Below the pieces are notes generated by a model. That model was given only the letters and a program-made list of their open reading frames with translations. It was not told the DNA's origin and did not search any database. DNA of 48,434 bases from Jatrophihabitans sp. (GTDB lineage Bacteria > Actinomycetota > Actinomycetes > Mycobacteriales > Jatrophihabitantaceae). The stretch spans positions 1 through 48,434 of the forward strand of contig JAOPUX010000120.1 of NCBI GenBank assembly GCA_025963285.1, written 5' to 3'. The translations under genes were made by a program, and so were the position numbers. Below are positions 1-7,399 of the stretch, in pieces (position 1 is the stretch's first letter; every line of letters begins with the position of its first letter).

Positions 1-1
1 G

Positions 2-454
2 GAACGTCAGCGCATCCAGGAGTCACTCGCGCGCACGAATGACCAGTTGGCGATCGGCGCTCAGCGGCTCATCGATTGCATCCGTTTGATCGCCGATCCG
101 GCCACGCTGTACGTCGAGGGCTCGGACGAACTCCGCCGAAACCTCAACTTGACGTTCTTCCGTCACTTCTACGTCGACGATGACGAGACGGTCCGGGTCT
201 CAGAGAGCGTGTTCCAGGAGCCGTACGGGGAGCTAAACGCTGCCGGTGAGCTCTTTCGCGCAGCCATGCACGAAAGAAGCCCCGTTCCTGGGAACGGGGC
301 TTCTTCGGTTAGTCATGCCACTCAATTTGATGTCGATCTCACATCTCTCGATCTCATCCGAACGGTCTCTGGTTCGAGTAAGACGGAGATGGTGGGCCCC
401 GTCGGGCTCGAACCGACGACCAACGGATTAAAAGTCCGTAGCTCTACCAACTGA
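2..454 (+). CDS. Serine recombinase, C-terminal fragment (runs off the left edge)
   Basis: The frame is open from the first bases and has lost its start and catalytic domain to the window edge. The visible part resembles the C-terminus of large serine recombinases: a charged helical stretch, then LRRNLNLTFFRHFYVDDDET and an acidic EPYGEL segment, which matches the family's usual (N)QAxFxxxYVDDD signature near the end. Its role would be site-specific integration or excision. The conserved part ends near base 250. The frame then continues through a terminator-like hairpin (274-305) and antisense through tRNA-Lys to TGA at 452-454, so the last 60 or so residues are probably not family sequence. 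Family assignment is good; the true C-terminus is doubtful. Confidence 0.7.
   Translation, partial: ERQRIQESLARTNDQLAIGAQRLIDCIRLIADPATLYVEGSDELRRNLNLTFFRHFYVDDDETVRVSESVFQEPYGELNAAGELFRAAMHERSPVPGNGASSVSHATQFDVDLTSLDLIRTVSGSSKTEMVGPVGLEPTTNGLKVRSSTN
274..305 (+). terminator. Hairpin terminator behind the recombinase
   Basis: Perfect 15-base arms, AAGAAGCCCCGTTCC at 274-288 and its complement at 291-305, are separated by two bases, so the innermost pairs must open to form the loop. It is GC-rich with a short T-rich 3' side. It lies inside the open frame of the recombinase but past its conserved part, which suggests the gene once stopped before it. Confidence 0.6.
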
Positions 455-465
455 GCTAGAGGCCC
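390..465 (-). tRNA. tRNA-Lys (UUU anticodon)
   Basis: The reverse strand folds as a full cloverleaf: acceptor GGGCCTC paired with GGGGCCC, D arm GCTC/GAGC, anticodon arm ACGGA-CTTTTAA-TCCGT giving anticodon TTT (UUU, lysine), T arm GTCGG-TTCGAGC-CCGAC, discriminator A, and CCA encoded at 392-390. The 3' end points at the recombinase gene, so it is the probable attachment site of the element to the left. Without CCA the gene is 393-465. Confidence 0.96.
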
Positions 466-498
466 GTGCGCCGACGTGAGTGCGGCGGCAGCGCAAGG

Positions 499-1437
499 CT
501 ACCGTCCGAACGTCTTGATCTGCTCGGCCAGCCAGCTGCCCTTGACCTTCTCCATGGTGACCTCGGAGAGGGTGGCTGAGGTCCTCACGCCTGTCGCGGT
601 GACGTAGGCGAGCAGGGTCACCTTCGTGCTGGAGTTGATCGTCTCGACCCCGATGGTCTTGCAGGTGGCGCTGAGGTCGGCCCTGGCGTTCTTCATGCTC
701 GCCTCGGTGGCCTTCTCCGCCTTGGCGAGCTTGTCGTGCAGGGCGCCGGTGGTGGCGTCGAGCCACTTGGCGTAGTCGTAGCCGAGGTGCTTGCGCCGCA
801 GGGTGCCAACCGTCACCACGGTTCTGGTGCCGGCAGCCACCGCGGCGCTGAGGTCGTCGGTGGCGAGGGTGTACGTGGTGGGGACGGCTGGCCCGTTCGG
901 CGGGATCGCCAGCGCGTTGATCTGCCACTTGCCATTGACCTCGATCAGGCCGGCCTCGGCCGCCACCAGGTTGACCCTGCGGTGCGGAACGCTGGTGCCG
1001 GTGACGATCTGGCTGAAGCCGGCGACGATCTGAGCACTCTCCAGGTCGGCGCCGATCGCAGACACCGCCACCGTCATGCCGGAGACCTTCGAGACGCTGT
1101 GCAGCTTCTCCGCGGTGGCCTTCTGGGCGTCGGCATTGGCCTTGAACCGGGCGCCGTAGGACGCGGTGAGGTAGCTCTCTGCCGCCGCGATGTCCTTGTC
1201 GTAGGTGCCGTAGGCGTAGGTGCCGAGCTTGGTCAGGCCGCTCCGCGCCGCCTTCAGCACGTCGTCGATCGTCGACTTGTGGGTGAACGCCGGCCCGGAC
1301 GGAGCGGCCGACGAGGTCGGCGCCACGGAGAGCGGATACGACGAATCGGAGCCGGCGGGCGTGGACTTCGCACACGCGCCGAGAGTGGCCATTGCGAGCG
1401 CAGCCACGACCAGTGCGGTCAGGCGGGTGTGGCGCAC
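499..1437 (-). CDS. Lipoprotein with two tandem Mce-associated-like domains
   Basis: 312 residues from a GTG start with AAAGGG upstream. The N-terminus has a lipoprotein signal peptide ending in the lipobox LGAC (Cys22), followed by a Ser/Pro linker, so it should be anchored on the outer face of the membrane. The mature part holds two similar halves of about 120 residues. Each starts with a helix and a YDKDI/YDYAKWL-type motif, then an A/K-rich helix, and ends in beta strands closing with NGKWQINAL or KGSWLAEQI. That pattern recalls the NTF2-like fold of Mce-associated proteins. A possible -10 (TAATCT) lies at 1472-1467. Function unknown; the family resemblance is by eye. Confidence 0.75.
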   Translation of the reverse strand: MRHTRLTALVVAALAMATLGACAKSTPAGSDSSYPLSVAPTSSAAPSGPAFTHKSTIDDVLKAARSGLTKLGTYAYGTYDKDIAAAESYLTASYGARFKANADAQKATAEKLHSVSKVSGMTVAVSAIGADLESAQIVAGFSQIVTGTSVPHRRVNLVAAEAGLIEVNGKWQINALAIPPNGPAVPTTYTLATDDLSAAVAAGTRTVVTVGTLRRKHLGYDYAKWLDATTGALHDKLAKAEKATEASMKNARADLSATCKTIGVETINSSTKVTLLAYVTATGVRTSATLSEVTMEKVKGSWLAEQIKTFGR

Positions 1438-1588
1438 AGTGGCCCTTTCGGCAGAGGCAGGCGCCCAGATTACCCGTATTCCGCGGCCTCGCCGATCATG
1501 GTGTCTGCCTCCTCAGGGGGCCTAGAATCTGGCGGGTCGACGCCCCCCGACGGTGCGGGCGCGGCACGCAGCTCGCCGGAGGGGGCAG

Positions 1589-4351
1589 ATGAGCGCAGCA
1601 CCGCTGCCGCTCTGGCTCGACGCGTCCCTGACGCAGACACAGGGGCTGGTCGTCGAGGGCCCGCCAGGTATCGGCAAGACGCACCTGCTCAGCGGCCTGA
1701 TCGCCTCGGCACAGGGCGCCTCGGCACAGGGCGCCTCGGTACAGGGCCGCCGAATCCTGCGAGCGCAGCCCGCCGAGGCCGAGGTCCGGCTCGTCGGCTC
1801 GGCCCTGCTCGACCTCTGTGACGACGTCTCGGATGCCGAGATCGACGAGCTGCCGCCGGCGCAGGCCGCCGCTCTGTCGGTGGCGCTGCTGCGTAGCGGC
1901 ATCACCGGCGCCCTCACCCCGCAGGCGGTGGCGCTGGCCTTCACCACGCTCGTCAGGCGGCTGGCAGAACGCGGCCCGGTCCTGATCTTCATCGACGATG
2001 TGCAGTGGCTCGACCCCCAGACGGCCGAGGTGCTGGCCTTCGCGGCCCGCAGGCTGCCGCCGGCGGGTGTGGGCCTGCTGATCGGCATGCGCACCGAGCC
2101 TGGTGTCGCCCCGCCGGAGCTCATCGCCGAGCTCGGTGCCGCTCTGCCGCTGACCCGCTTCGTCGTCGGGCCGATGCCGCCGGCTGACCTCGAGGACGTG
2201 GTCCGGGCGCGGCTCGGCCGAAGCATCGGCAGCTCGGTGCTGCGCGCCGCGGTGGAGGCGGCCGACGGCAACCCGCTCTTCGGGATCGAGGTGGCCCGGG
2301 CCATGCTCGCCGCCGACAGTGTGAGCGCCGACCGGGTGCCCTTCCCCTCGTCGCTCGGCGAGCTGGTCGGGCGGCACGTCAGCACGCTGGCCAAGCCGAC
2401 CCGGCTCTGCCTCGCCGCGGCGTCGGCCCTGCGCAAGCCGTCGGTGAAGGAGCTCCGCGACGTCGGCGTGGCCGGCAGCCTGGCCGCGGCCGAGGAGGCC
2501 GGCCTGATCACGATCAACGGCCACGACGTGCTCTTCACCCACCCGCTCTACGCCGCCGCGGCCTACGACGGGCTGCTCACCAGCGAGCGGATGGACCTGC
2601 ACAGCCGGCTGGCGCGCGTGGTCGAGGGGGAGGAGGAGCGGGCCCGGCACCTGGCCCTCGGCGCGGTGGAGGCCGACGACACCGTGGCAGCGGCGCTGGA
2701 CGTCGCCCGTGACCGTGCCCTCGGCCGCGGCGCGCTGCAGGCGGCCCTCGACGCCTCCCGGCTGGCGCTGCGGGCCACCCCGGACGGCAGCCCGGACGCT
2801 CCGAAGCGACTTATCCAGCTCGGCCGGCTGCTCTATCGGCTCGGCGACACCACCCAGGCCCGCAACGAGCTGATGGCGGCCGTCGAGCACGCCCGCGACC
2901 GCCAGGTGAAGGCGCGGGCCCTGCACGAGCTGGCCCGCATCGTCGGTGACAGCGAGTCCGAGATCGAGGGCAGCCGCCTCGAGCTGCAGGCCCTCGAACT
3001 CGCCGGTGACGACGTAGAACTGCTGGCCGACATCCACATGGGTCTGGCCCTCACCCGGGCCGACGACTGGGCGATCGCGGTCGAGCACGCCCGCACCGCG
3101 CTGGAGCTGCTCGACGGGATGGCCGACGCCGAGCCGAAGCAGGTGGCCGCCGCGCTCGCGGCCTACGTCGGCGCCTCGTTCTACGTGGGAACCGGCGCCG
3201 ACATCGAGCGGTGCCTGCGTGCCGTCGAACTCGAGGCGGGCAGCGTCGACGTGCCGGTCTCGGATCGCGCGCTGTCGATCCTGTTCTACCTCTATCTCTG
3301 GACCGACGACTTCCCGCGCGCCCGCGCCCAGCTCGATCTTGCCTACCGACTGGCCGTCGACGAGGGCGACGAGGCGTCCCGCGGCTACATCCTCTCCAAC
3401 ATGGCCCGGCTGGAGCTGCGCTCGGGCAACTGGCCGATGGCCGAGCAGCACATCCACGAGTGCCTCGAGCTGTTCCACCGCTCCGGAAACCAGTACTTCG
3501 CGGCGGTGGCCGAGGCCCAGCAGCTCTGGCTCGACGCGTACCGAGGCGACTACGAGGCGCCGCTGGCCGCGGCCGCCATCGACATCGAGAAGGGTGCGGC
3601 CGCGCAGAACCCGCTCGTCGAACTGCGTGGCCGGGGCCTGCGTGGCTACTGCCAGCTGGTGCAGGGCGACGCCGCCAACGCCGCTGTCGAGCTGGACCGC
3701 TACCGGGCCCTCTTCGCCGTGAACAACGCCGGTGAGCCGGCGCTGCGGCAGGTGGCGGGCGAGCACATCGAGGCGCTCGTGGCGGTGGGCCGGCTCGACG
3801 ATCCCGAGGCCGCCCTGGACGATCTCGTCGAGGCCGGGACCCGGTTGGGACGTACCGCGGTGCTCGCGGCGGCGGCCCGGGCCGAGGCACTGCTGCACGC
3901 GGCACGGGGTGACGCCGACGCCGCCATCGAGGCGGCCGAGCTGTCGTTGGCGCTCTACGACACGGTCGAGCGGCGCTTCGACCGGGCGCGGGCGCTGCTG
4001 ACGAAGGGTCAGATCCACCGCCGCTTCAAGCAGAAGTCCGCAGCCCGCCGGGATCTCACCGCCGCTCTGGAGGAGTTCACCGTGCTCGGGGCGGCTGGCT
4101 TCGCCGAGCGGGCACGCGACGAGGTCAGCCGGGTGGGGCTGCGGCCGGCGGCCTCCCTGGACCTCACCGAGACCGAGCGGCAGATCGCCGAACTCACGGC
4201 GCGGGGCATGACCTCGGCCGAGATCGCCGGCCAGCTCTTCCTGAGTACCAAGACGGTGTCGGCGAACCTAACCCGGATCTACCGCAAGCTGGGCGTGCGC
4301 AATCGCTCCGAGCTGGCCGCCCAGATGCGGGGCACGGCACCAATAGGTTGA
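1589..4351 (+). CDS. Large AAA ATPase/LuxR-type transcriptional regulator
   Basis: 920 residues from ATG 1589, chosen because GGAGGGGG (1578-1585) sits just upstream; an in-frame GTG at 1553 lacks such a site. Domains in order: Walker A GPPGIGKT at residues 24-31, Walker B LIFIDDVQWLD near residue 135, a long alpha-helical TPR-like region, and a C-terminal LuxR helix-turn-helix beginning LTETERQIAELTARGM, with STKTVSANLTRIYRKLGVR as the recognition part. This is the architecture of MalT-like/LAL regulators, which use ATP and a ligand or partner to activate promoters. The ligand and targets are not evident. A 15-base triplication encodes the stretch just after Walker A. Stands alone, with a divergent lipoprotein gene upstream. 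Confidence 0.9.
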   Translation: MSAAPLPLWLDASLTQTQGLVVEGPPGIGKTHLLSGLIASAQGASAQGASVQGRRILRAQPAEAEVRLVGSALLDLCDDVSDAEIDELPPAQAAALSVALLRSGITGALTPQAVALAFTTLVRRLAERGPVLIFIDDVQWLDPQTAEVLAFAARRLPPAGVGLLIGMRTEPGVAPPELIAELGAALPLTRFVVGPMPPADLEDVVRARLGRSIGSSVLRAAVEAADGNPLFGIEVARAMLAADSVSADRVPFPSSLGELVGRHVSTLAKPTRLCLAAASALRKPSVKELRDVGVAGSLAAAEEAGLITINGHDVLFTHPLYAAAAYDGLLTSERMDLHSRLARVVEGEEERARHLALGAVEADDTVAAALDVARDRALGRGALQAALDASRLALRATPDGSPDAPKRLIQLGRLLYRLGDTTQARNELMAAVEHARDRQVKARALHELARIVGDSESEIEGSRLELQALELAGDDVELLADIHMGLALTRADDWAIAVEHARTALELLDGMADAEPKQVAAALAAYVGASFYVGTGADIERCLRAVELEAGSVDVPVSDRALSILFYLYLWTDDFPRARAQLDLAYRLAVDEGDEASRGYILSNMARLELRSGNWPMAEQHIHECLELFHRSGNQYFAAVAEAQQLWLDAYRGDYEAPLAAAAIDIEKGAAAQNPLVELRGRGLRGYCQLVQGDAANAAVELDRYRALFAVNNAGEPALRQVAGEHIEALVAVGRLDDPEAALDDLVEAGTRLGRTAVLAAAARAEALLHAARGDADAAIEAAELSLALYDTVERRFDRARALLTKGQIHRRFKQKSAARRDLTAALEEFTVLGAAGFAERARDEVSRVGLRPAASLDLTETERQIAELTARGMTSAEIAGQLFLSTKTVSANLTRIYRKLGVRNRSELAAQMRGTAPIG
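1703..1747 (+). repeat. Three tandem 15-base repeats inside the LuxR-type gene
   Basis: The unit GCCTCGGCACAGGGC occurs at 1703, 1718 and 1733 (third copy with one change). It encodes a repeated five-residue ASAQG unit directly behind the Walker A helix. Fifteen bases keep the frame, so copy-number change would lengthen the protein without breaking it. Confidence 0.9.
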
Positions 4352-4412
4352 GTTTCGCAAGTAGCGACATGCACGACATGTGCGCGCAACACCGGCCACG
4401 CAGTGTGTGCCC

Positions 4413-5030
4413 ATGACAACGCGTGCCCACACCCTCCGCACCCGCAGCCTTGTAAGCGCAGACGATGTGCGCTCACCCTGGATGCTCTACGTGGACGGAA
4501 CCATCCTCACCGTCCGCGGTGCAACGCCTCAGGACCTGCCTGGCGTCGCCCTCATGCACAGCCGGTGCTCCGCCAAGACCCTGCTCGACCGCTACCGGGC
4601 AGGTGGCCGGCCCCCGGCCGTCCTGATCCTCGACAAGCACGTGCGCGAGCCGCTCAGCTTCGTCGTGACGAGCGACGACGGCCGTGTGGTCGCCACGTCG
4701 ATGGTCTCGCCGGACGCCACCCACACGATCGGCAGCGGCGAGATCGCGATGATCGTCGAGGACCAGTGGCAGCAGCTCGGCATCGGCCGCTCGCTGCTTC
4801 GCCACACGGCGGCGGCGGCGCTACTGACCGGCTACCGCCAGCTCATCTCCTACCCCGGCACGACGATGCCGGTGATCCAGCGCCTGATGCAGGGCGTCGG
4901 CACCACTCGGCACATGGCCGACGTCCAGCGTCACCTGCACACCAGCCTGCCGGAGAGTGCACGGCACGGCCTGGGCAACATCAGCGGACACGGAATCGCG
5001 GCCCGTCGGGTGGGCGCCGCACTCGGCTAA
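4413..5030 (+). CDS. GNAT-like N-acetyltransferase family protein
   Basis: About 205 residues from ATG 4413 (an in-frame ATG at 4380 is the alternative; neither has a clear ribosome site). The core follows the GNAT pattern: an N-terminal TPQDLPGVALMH helix region, a central pair of strands (FVVTSDDGRVVATSMV), a strand with IAMIVEDQWQQLGIGRSLLR that carries the QxxGxG/A acetyl-CoA pyrophosphate loop, and a following helix. The acceptor substrate cannot be told from sequence. The C-terminal 60 residues do not look like the family. Lies downstream of the LuxR-type gene on the same strand and ends before a strong palindrome that probably terminates both it and the convergent gene. Confidence 0.7.
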   Translation: MTTRAHTLRTRSLVSADDVRSPWMLYVDGTILTVRGATPQDLPGVALMHSRCSAKTLLDRYRAGGRPPAVLILDKHVREPLSFVVTSDDGRVVATSMVSPDATHTIGSGEIAMIVEDQWQQLGIGRSLLRHTAAAALLTGYRQLISYPGTTMPVIQRLMQGVGTTRHMADVQRHLHTSLPESARHGLGNISGHGIAARRVGAALG

Positions 5031-5047
5031 CAGCCGTTCGTCCTGGC

Positions 5048-5094
5048 GATTGTGCAACTTTCGCCGCCTGACGGGCGGCGAAAGTTGCACAATC
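5048..5094. terminator. Bidirectional 21-bp perfect palindrome between convergent genes
   Basis: Arms 5048-5068 (GATTGTGCAACTTTCGCCGC and one more base) and 5074-5094 are exact complements around a five-base loop. It lies between two convergent genes whose stops are 18 and 10 bases away, so it should serve as a terminator for both. It has no T tract, as is common in actinobacterial terminators. Confidence 0.75.
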
Positions 5095-5103
5095 GGGGAC
5101 GTT

Positions 5104-5328
5104 TCAGCCCTGCTTGCCGCCCAGCGTGGCCAGTGCCACGGCCAGGGCGATGAACTTGTTGCTGCCCAGCTCGCCGATCGTCTTGACGTTGAGAGCCTCG
5201 AGGAAGAGCGCGTCGTGCCGCTCGGTGAGACCGGCCAGCGCCGAGGGCGGTGCAGCCAGCAGCTCGTCGAGGCTGACGTTCTCGAAGGCCTTGTCCAGGG
5301 CCTTCTCGAGGTTCGCGGAGACCGCCAC
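5104..5328 (-). CDS. Small conserved actinobacterial protein, function unknown
   Basis: 74 residues from a GTG start with an excellent GGAGGA four to five bases upstream. It begins MAVSANLEKALDKAFENVSL and then carries LAAPPSALAGLTERHDALF and KTIGELGSNKFI, which reads as a short helix-hairpin-helix-like fold. I recall closely similar short proteins across actinobacteria, always without assigned function. No signal peptide or membrane segment. It is the last gene before the palindrome at 5048. Confidence 0.75.
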   Translation of the reverse strand: MAVSANLEKALDKAFENVSLDELLAAPPSALAGLTERHDALFLEALNVKTIGELGSNKFIALAVALATLGGKQG

Positions 5329-5417
5329 GGGTCCTCCTTCATGTTGCCGGCGCGTCCTGTTGGCCGGGAGTCTGCACAGCCTGTCCTAAGCAGGCGACGG
5401 ACAGCAACCGCGCGCGG

Positions 5418-6248
5418 TCAGTTCGGGGCGACGACGTGCCAGGGGACGGTCAGCTCGCCGTAGCGGGTGCGTCGGGTGTCGGCACGCCAGGCCGCCGAGA
5501 GTGCGGTGCAGGCCGCGACCCAGCGCTGCCTCGGTCCGAAGGCCGACAGGGGTGCTGCCGCCGCCCAGTGCGCGTCCAGCTCCCGCAGCAGCGCGTGGAT
5601 CGGCTGCCCGTCGACGTTGTGGTGGATCAACGCCTTCGGCAGCCGCTCGGCCAGCTCGCTCGGCTGCTCCAGATCGCTGAGGCGGCAGGCGAAGGTGAGC
5701 TCGACCGGCCCGTCCTCGCTCAGCCGGACCCAGCTGCAGCGCCGGCCCAGCTCGTCACACGTGCCCTCGACGATCACCCCACCCGGGGCGAGGCCGGCCC
5801 GCATCGTCTGCCAGGCGGCCAGCGCGGCCTCCTCGTCGTACTGCCGCAGGACGTTCGCGGCACGCACCACTGCGGGGCGGTGGCCGGCCAGCTCGAACCC
5901 GCCGCGCGCGAAGGTGAGTCGGGGCGGGTCGGCGGCAGGCAGCGCCGCCGCCACCCGGGCCGGGTCGAGCTCCAGCCCGAGCACCCGGAGGTCGGGCCGG
6001 ACCGCGCTCAACCGCCCGACCAGCTCCACCGCGGTGACCGGCGAGGCGCCGAACCCGAGATCGATCACGAGCGGGTCCGGGGCGCCGCGCAGCACGTCGG
6101 CGCAGCGCGTGGCGAGCCAGTTGTCCATCCGTCGGAGCCGGTTGGGGTTGGTGGTGCCGCGCGTCGGCAGCCCCAGCGCGCGGGCCCGGCCGGCCGCCAG
6201 GCGCGGGGTGCGACGCGGCGGCTCGTCGGGGCGCGGCGGAGGTGCCAT
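5418..6248 (-). CDS. Class I SAM-dependent methyltransferase-like protein
   Basis: 276 residues from ATG 6248. The open frame continues far upstream but only as a shadow of murB. A basic, Pro/Arg-rich N-terminus precedes a Rossmann methyltransferase core: VIDLGFGASP is motif I, VLGLELDPARVAAA the acidic ribose-binding strand, RLTFARGGFEL the next strand and PGGVIVEGTCDELG a later strand. The C-terminal half is likely substrate-binding. Substrate unknown. The gene is divergent from murB with 27 bases between starts, and a TACTCT -10-like hexamer (6263-6258) lies nine bases before the ATG. Confidence 0.8.
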   Translation of the reverse strand: MAPPPRPDEPPRRTPRLAAGRARALGLPTRGTTNPNRLRRMDNWLATRCADVLRGAPDPLVIDLGFGASPVTAVELVGRLSAVRPDLRVLGLELDPARVAAALPAADPPRLTFARGGFELAGHRPAVVRAANVLRQYDEEAALAAWQTMRAGLAPGGVIVEGTCDELGRRCSWVRLSEDGPVELTFACRLSDLEQPSELAERLPKALIHHNVDGQPIHALLRELDAHWAAAAPLSAFGPRQRWVAACTALSAAWRADTRRTRYGELTVPWHVVAPN

Positions 6249-6257
6249 GGCTGGCCC

Positions 6258-6267
6258 AGAGTAGCGT
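6258..6267. promoter_or_regulatory. Overlapping divergent -10 elements, methyltransferase and murB
   Basis: TACTCT on the minus strand (6263-6258) and TAGCGT on the plus strand (6262-6267) share the two bases 6262-6263. They sit nine and eight bases before the two start codons, so both transcripts would have almost no leader. Based on the TANNNT pattern only. Confidence 0.4.
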
Positions 6268-6275
6268 CGCGGATC

Positions 6276-7283
6276 GTGCCGACCACGCTCGCCGACCTCA
6301 CCACACTGCGCCTGGGTGGGCCAGCCAAGCACGTCGTCACGGCCACCTCTTCGGAGCAGATCGTCTCCGCGCTCTGCCGGGCCGACGAGCTGGGCAAGCC
6401 GTCGCTCGTCGTCGGCGGCGGCAGCAACCTGGTCGTGTCCGACACGGGCTGGCCCGGTGTGGTGGTCCTCATCCGCACTGAGGGCATCGCCTCGACGCGG
6501 GTCGGCGACCTGGTCACGGTCACCGTCCAGGCCGGCGAGGTCTGGGACACCGTGGTGGCCACCTCGGTGCGCAACGGCTGGTCTGGGCTGGCGGCGATGT
6601 CCGGCATTCCCGGCCGAACCGGCGCCACCCCCATCCAGAACGTCGGTGCCTACGGCAGCGAGGTCGCCGACGTCATCAGCTCGCTGAGCGTCTACGACCG
6701 CGAGACCCGCGAGGTGTCGAGCTGGTCGCCGGCGCAGTGCGGCTTCGGCTTCCGCACCAGCGCCTTCAAGCACACCGACCGCTACGTGGTGCTGTCGGTG
6801 ACGTTCAGCCTCACCGTCTCACCTCTCGCGCCGCCCGTCCGCTACGCCGAGGTGGCCCGGCGGCTAGGCATCGAGGTGGGTGAGGTGGCCCCCTCGGCCG
6901 ATGTCCGCGACACGGTGCTCGAGCTGCGACGCAGCAAGGGCATGCTCCTCGACGCCGACGATCACGACACCTGGAGCGTCGGCTCGTTCTTCGTCAACCC
7001 GTTCGTGGCGCCCGACGCCGTACCCGACGGCTGCCCGCACTGGACCGTCGATGGGCAGGTCAAGCTCTCGGCCGCCTGGTTGATCGAGAACGCCGGCTTC
7101 ACCAAGGGCTACGGCACCAAGAAGGTGGCCGTCTCGTCCAAGCACACGCTCGCGCTCACGAACCGCGGTGGCGCGTCGACCGCGCAGCTGCTCGACCTGG
7201 CGCGGGAGATCCGCGCCGGCGTGGAGGCTCGTTTCGGCGTGCGCCTACGCCCGGAAGCCCGCCTGGCCGGCGTCGAGCTCTAG
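6276..7283 (+). CDS. murB: UDP-N-acetylenolpyruvoylglucosamine reductase MurB
   Basis: 335 residues from GTG 6276. MurB reduces UDP-GlcNAc-enolpyruvate to UDP-MurNAc with NADPH, the second committed step of peptidoglycan precursor synthesis in the cytoplasm. Visible signatures are the FAD-binding VVGGGSNLVVSD loop (residues 45-56), GIPGRTGATPIQNVGAYG (about 110-127), the GSFFVNP segment with the proton-donor serine, and KHTLALTNRGGAST near the C-terminus followed by a conserved Glu in the RPEARLAGVEL tail. Length is typical. The long upstream extension of the frame is a shadow of the divergent methyltransferase. The start codon lies eight bases after a TAGCGT hexamer, so translation is probably leaderless or nearly so. 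Confidence 0.97.
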   Translation: MPTTLADLTTLRLGGPAKHVVTATSSEQIVSALCRADELGKPSLVVGGGSNLVVSDTGWPGVVVLIRTEGIASTRVGDLVTVTVQAGEVWDTVVATSVRNGWSGLAAMSGIPGRTGATPIQNVGAYGSEVADVISSLSVYDRETREVSSWSPAQCGFGFRTSAFKHTDRYVVLSVTFSLTVSPLAPPVRYAEVARRLGIEVGEVAPSADVRDTVLELRRSKGMLLDADDHDTWSVGSFFVNPFVAPDAVPDGCPHWTVDGQVKLSAAWLIENAGFTKGYGTKKVAVSSKHTLALTNRGGASTAQLLDLAREIRAGVEARFGVRLRPEARLAGVEL

Positions 7284-7292
7284 CTCCTCTCA

Positions 7293-7351
7293 CCCCCAAA
7301 TAGTGGTTCGGAGGCGGCCTCTCGGCCCGCCTCCGAACCACTATTTGGGGG
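7293..7351. repeat. 25-bp perfect palindrome, AATAGTGGTTCGGA family, copy A
   Basis: Arms 7293-7317 and 7327-7351 are exact complements around a nine-base loop. The core AATAGTGGTTCGGA-GCGG recurs in the palindrome at 8270-8316, on the other side of the next gene. It starts ten bases after the murB stop codon and probably ends that transcript, but its similarity to the second copy suggests a dispersed element rather than a chance terminator. Confidence 0.85.
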
Positions 7352-7399
7352 CTGTGGACGGTCGGAACGCGAACTGGCCGGATCGGGCACGCTGCAGCG

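Larger units (their letters stand above)
1..465. mobile_element. Right-hand end of an integrated element at tRNA-Lys
   Basis: A recombinase gene reads toward, and lies against, the 3' end of a tRNA-Lys gene on the opposite strand. This is the usual layout of an integrative element or prophage that used the tRNA 3' end as its attachment site. The body of the element and the second copy of the attachment repeat would lie to the left of the window, so they cannot be checked here. The exact boundary is not visible, but is probably within or just left of 390-465. Confidence 0.45.

Noticed and set aside
300-454. Real C-terminal tail of the recombinase
   Set aside because: The residues come from a hairpin and the antisense of tRNA-Lys, a common artefact pattern, so I treat the tail as non-family sequence.
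428-1375. A 315-codon minus-strand frame overlapping the lipoprotein
   Set aside because: Low-complexity Arg/His-rich translation that reads through the tRNA; the other frame has a signal peptide and lipobox.
1496-4018. An 840-codon open frame antisense to the LuxR-type regulator
   Set aside because: High GC leaves stops rare in the antisense frame; the translation is rich in Arg, Gly and Gln with no domain, while the sense frame has Walker and HTH motifs and a strong ribosome site.
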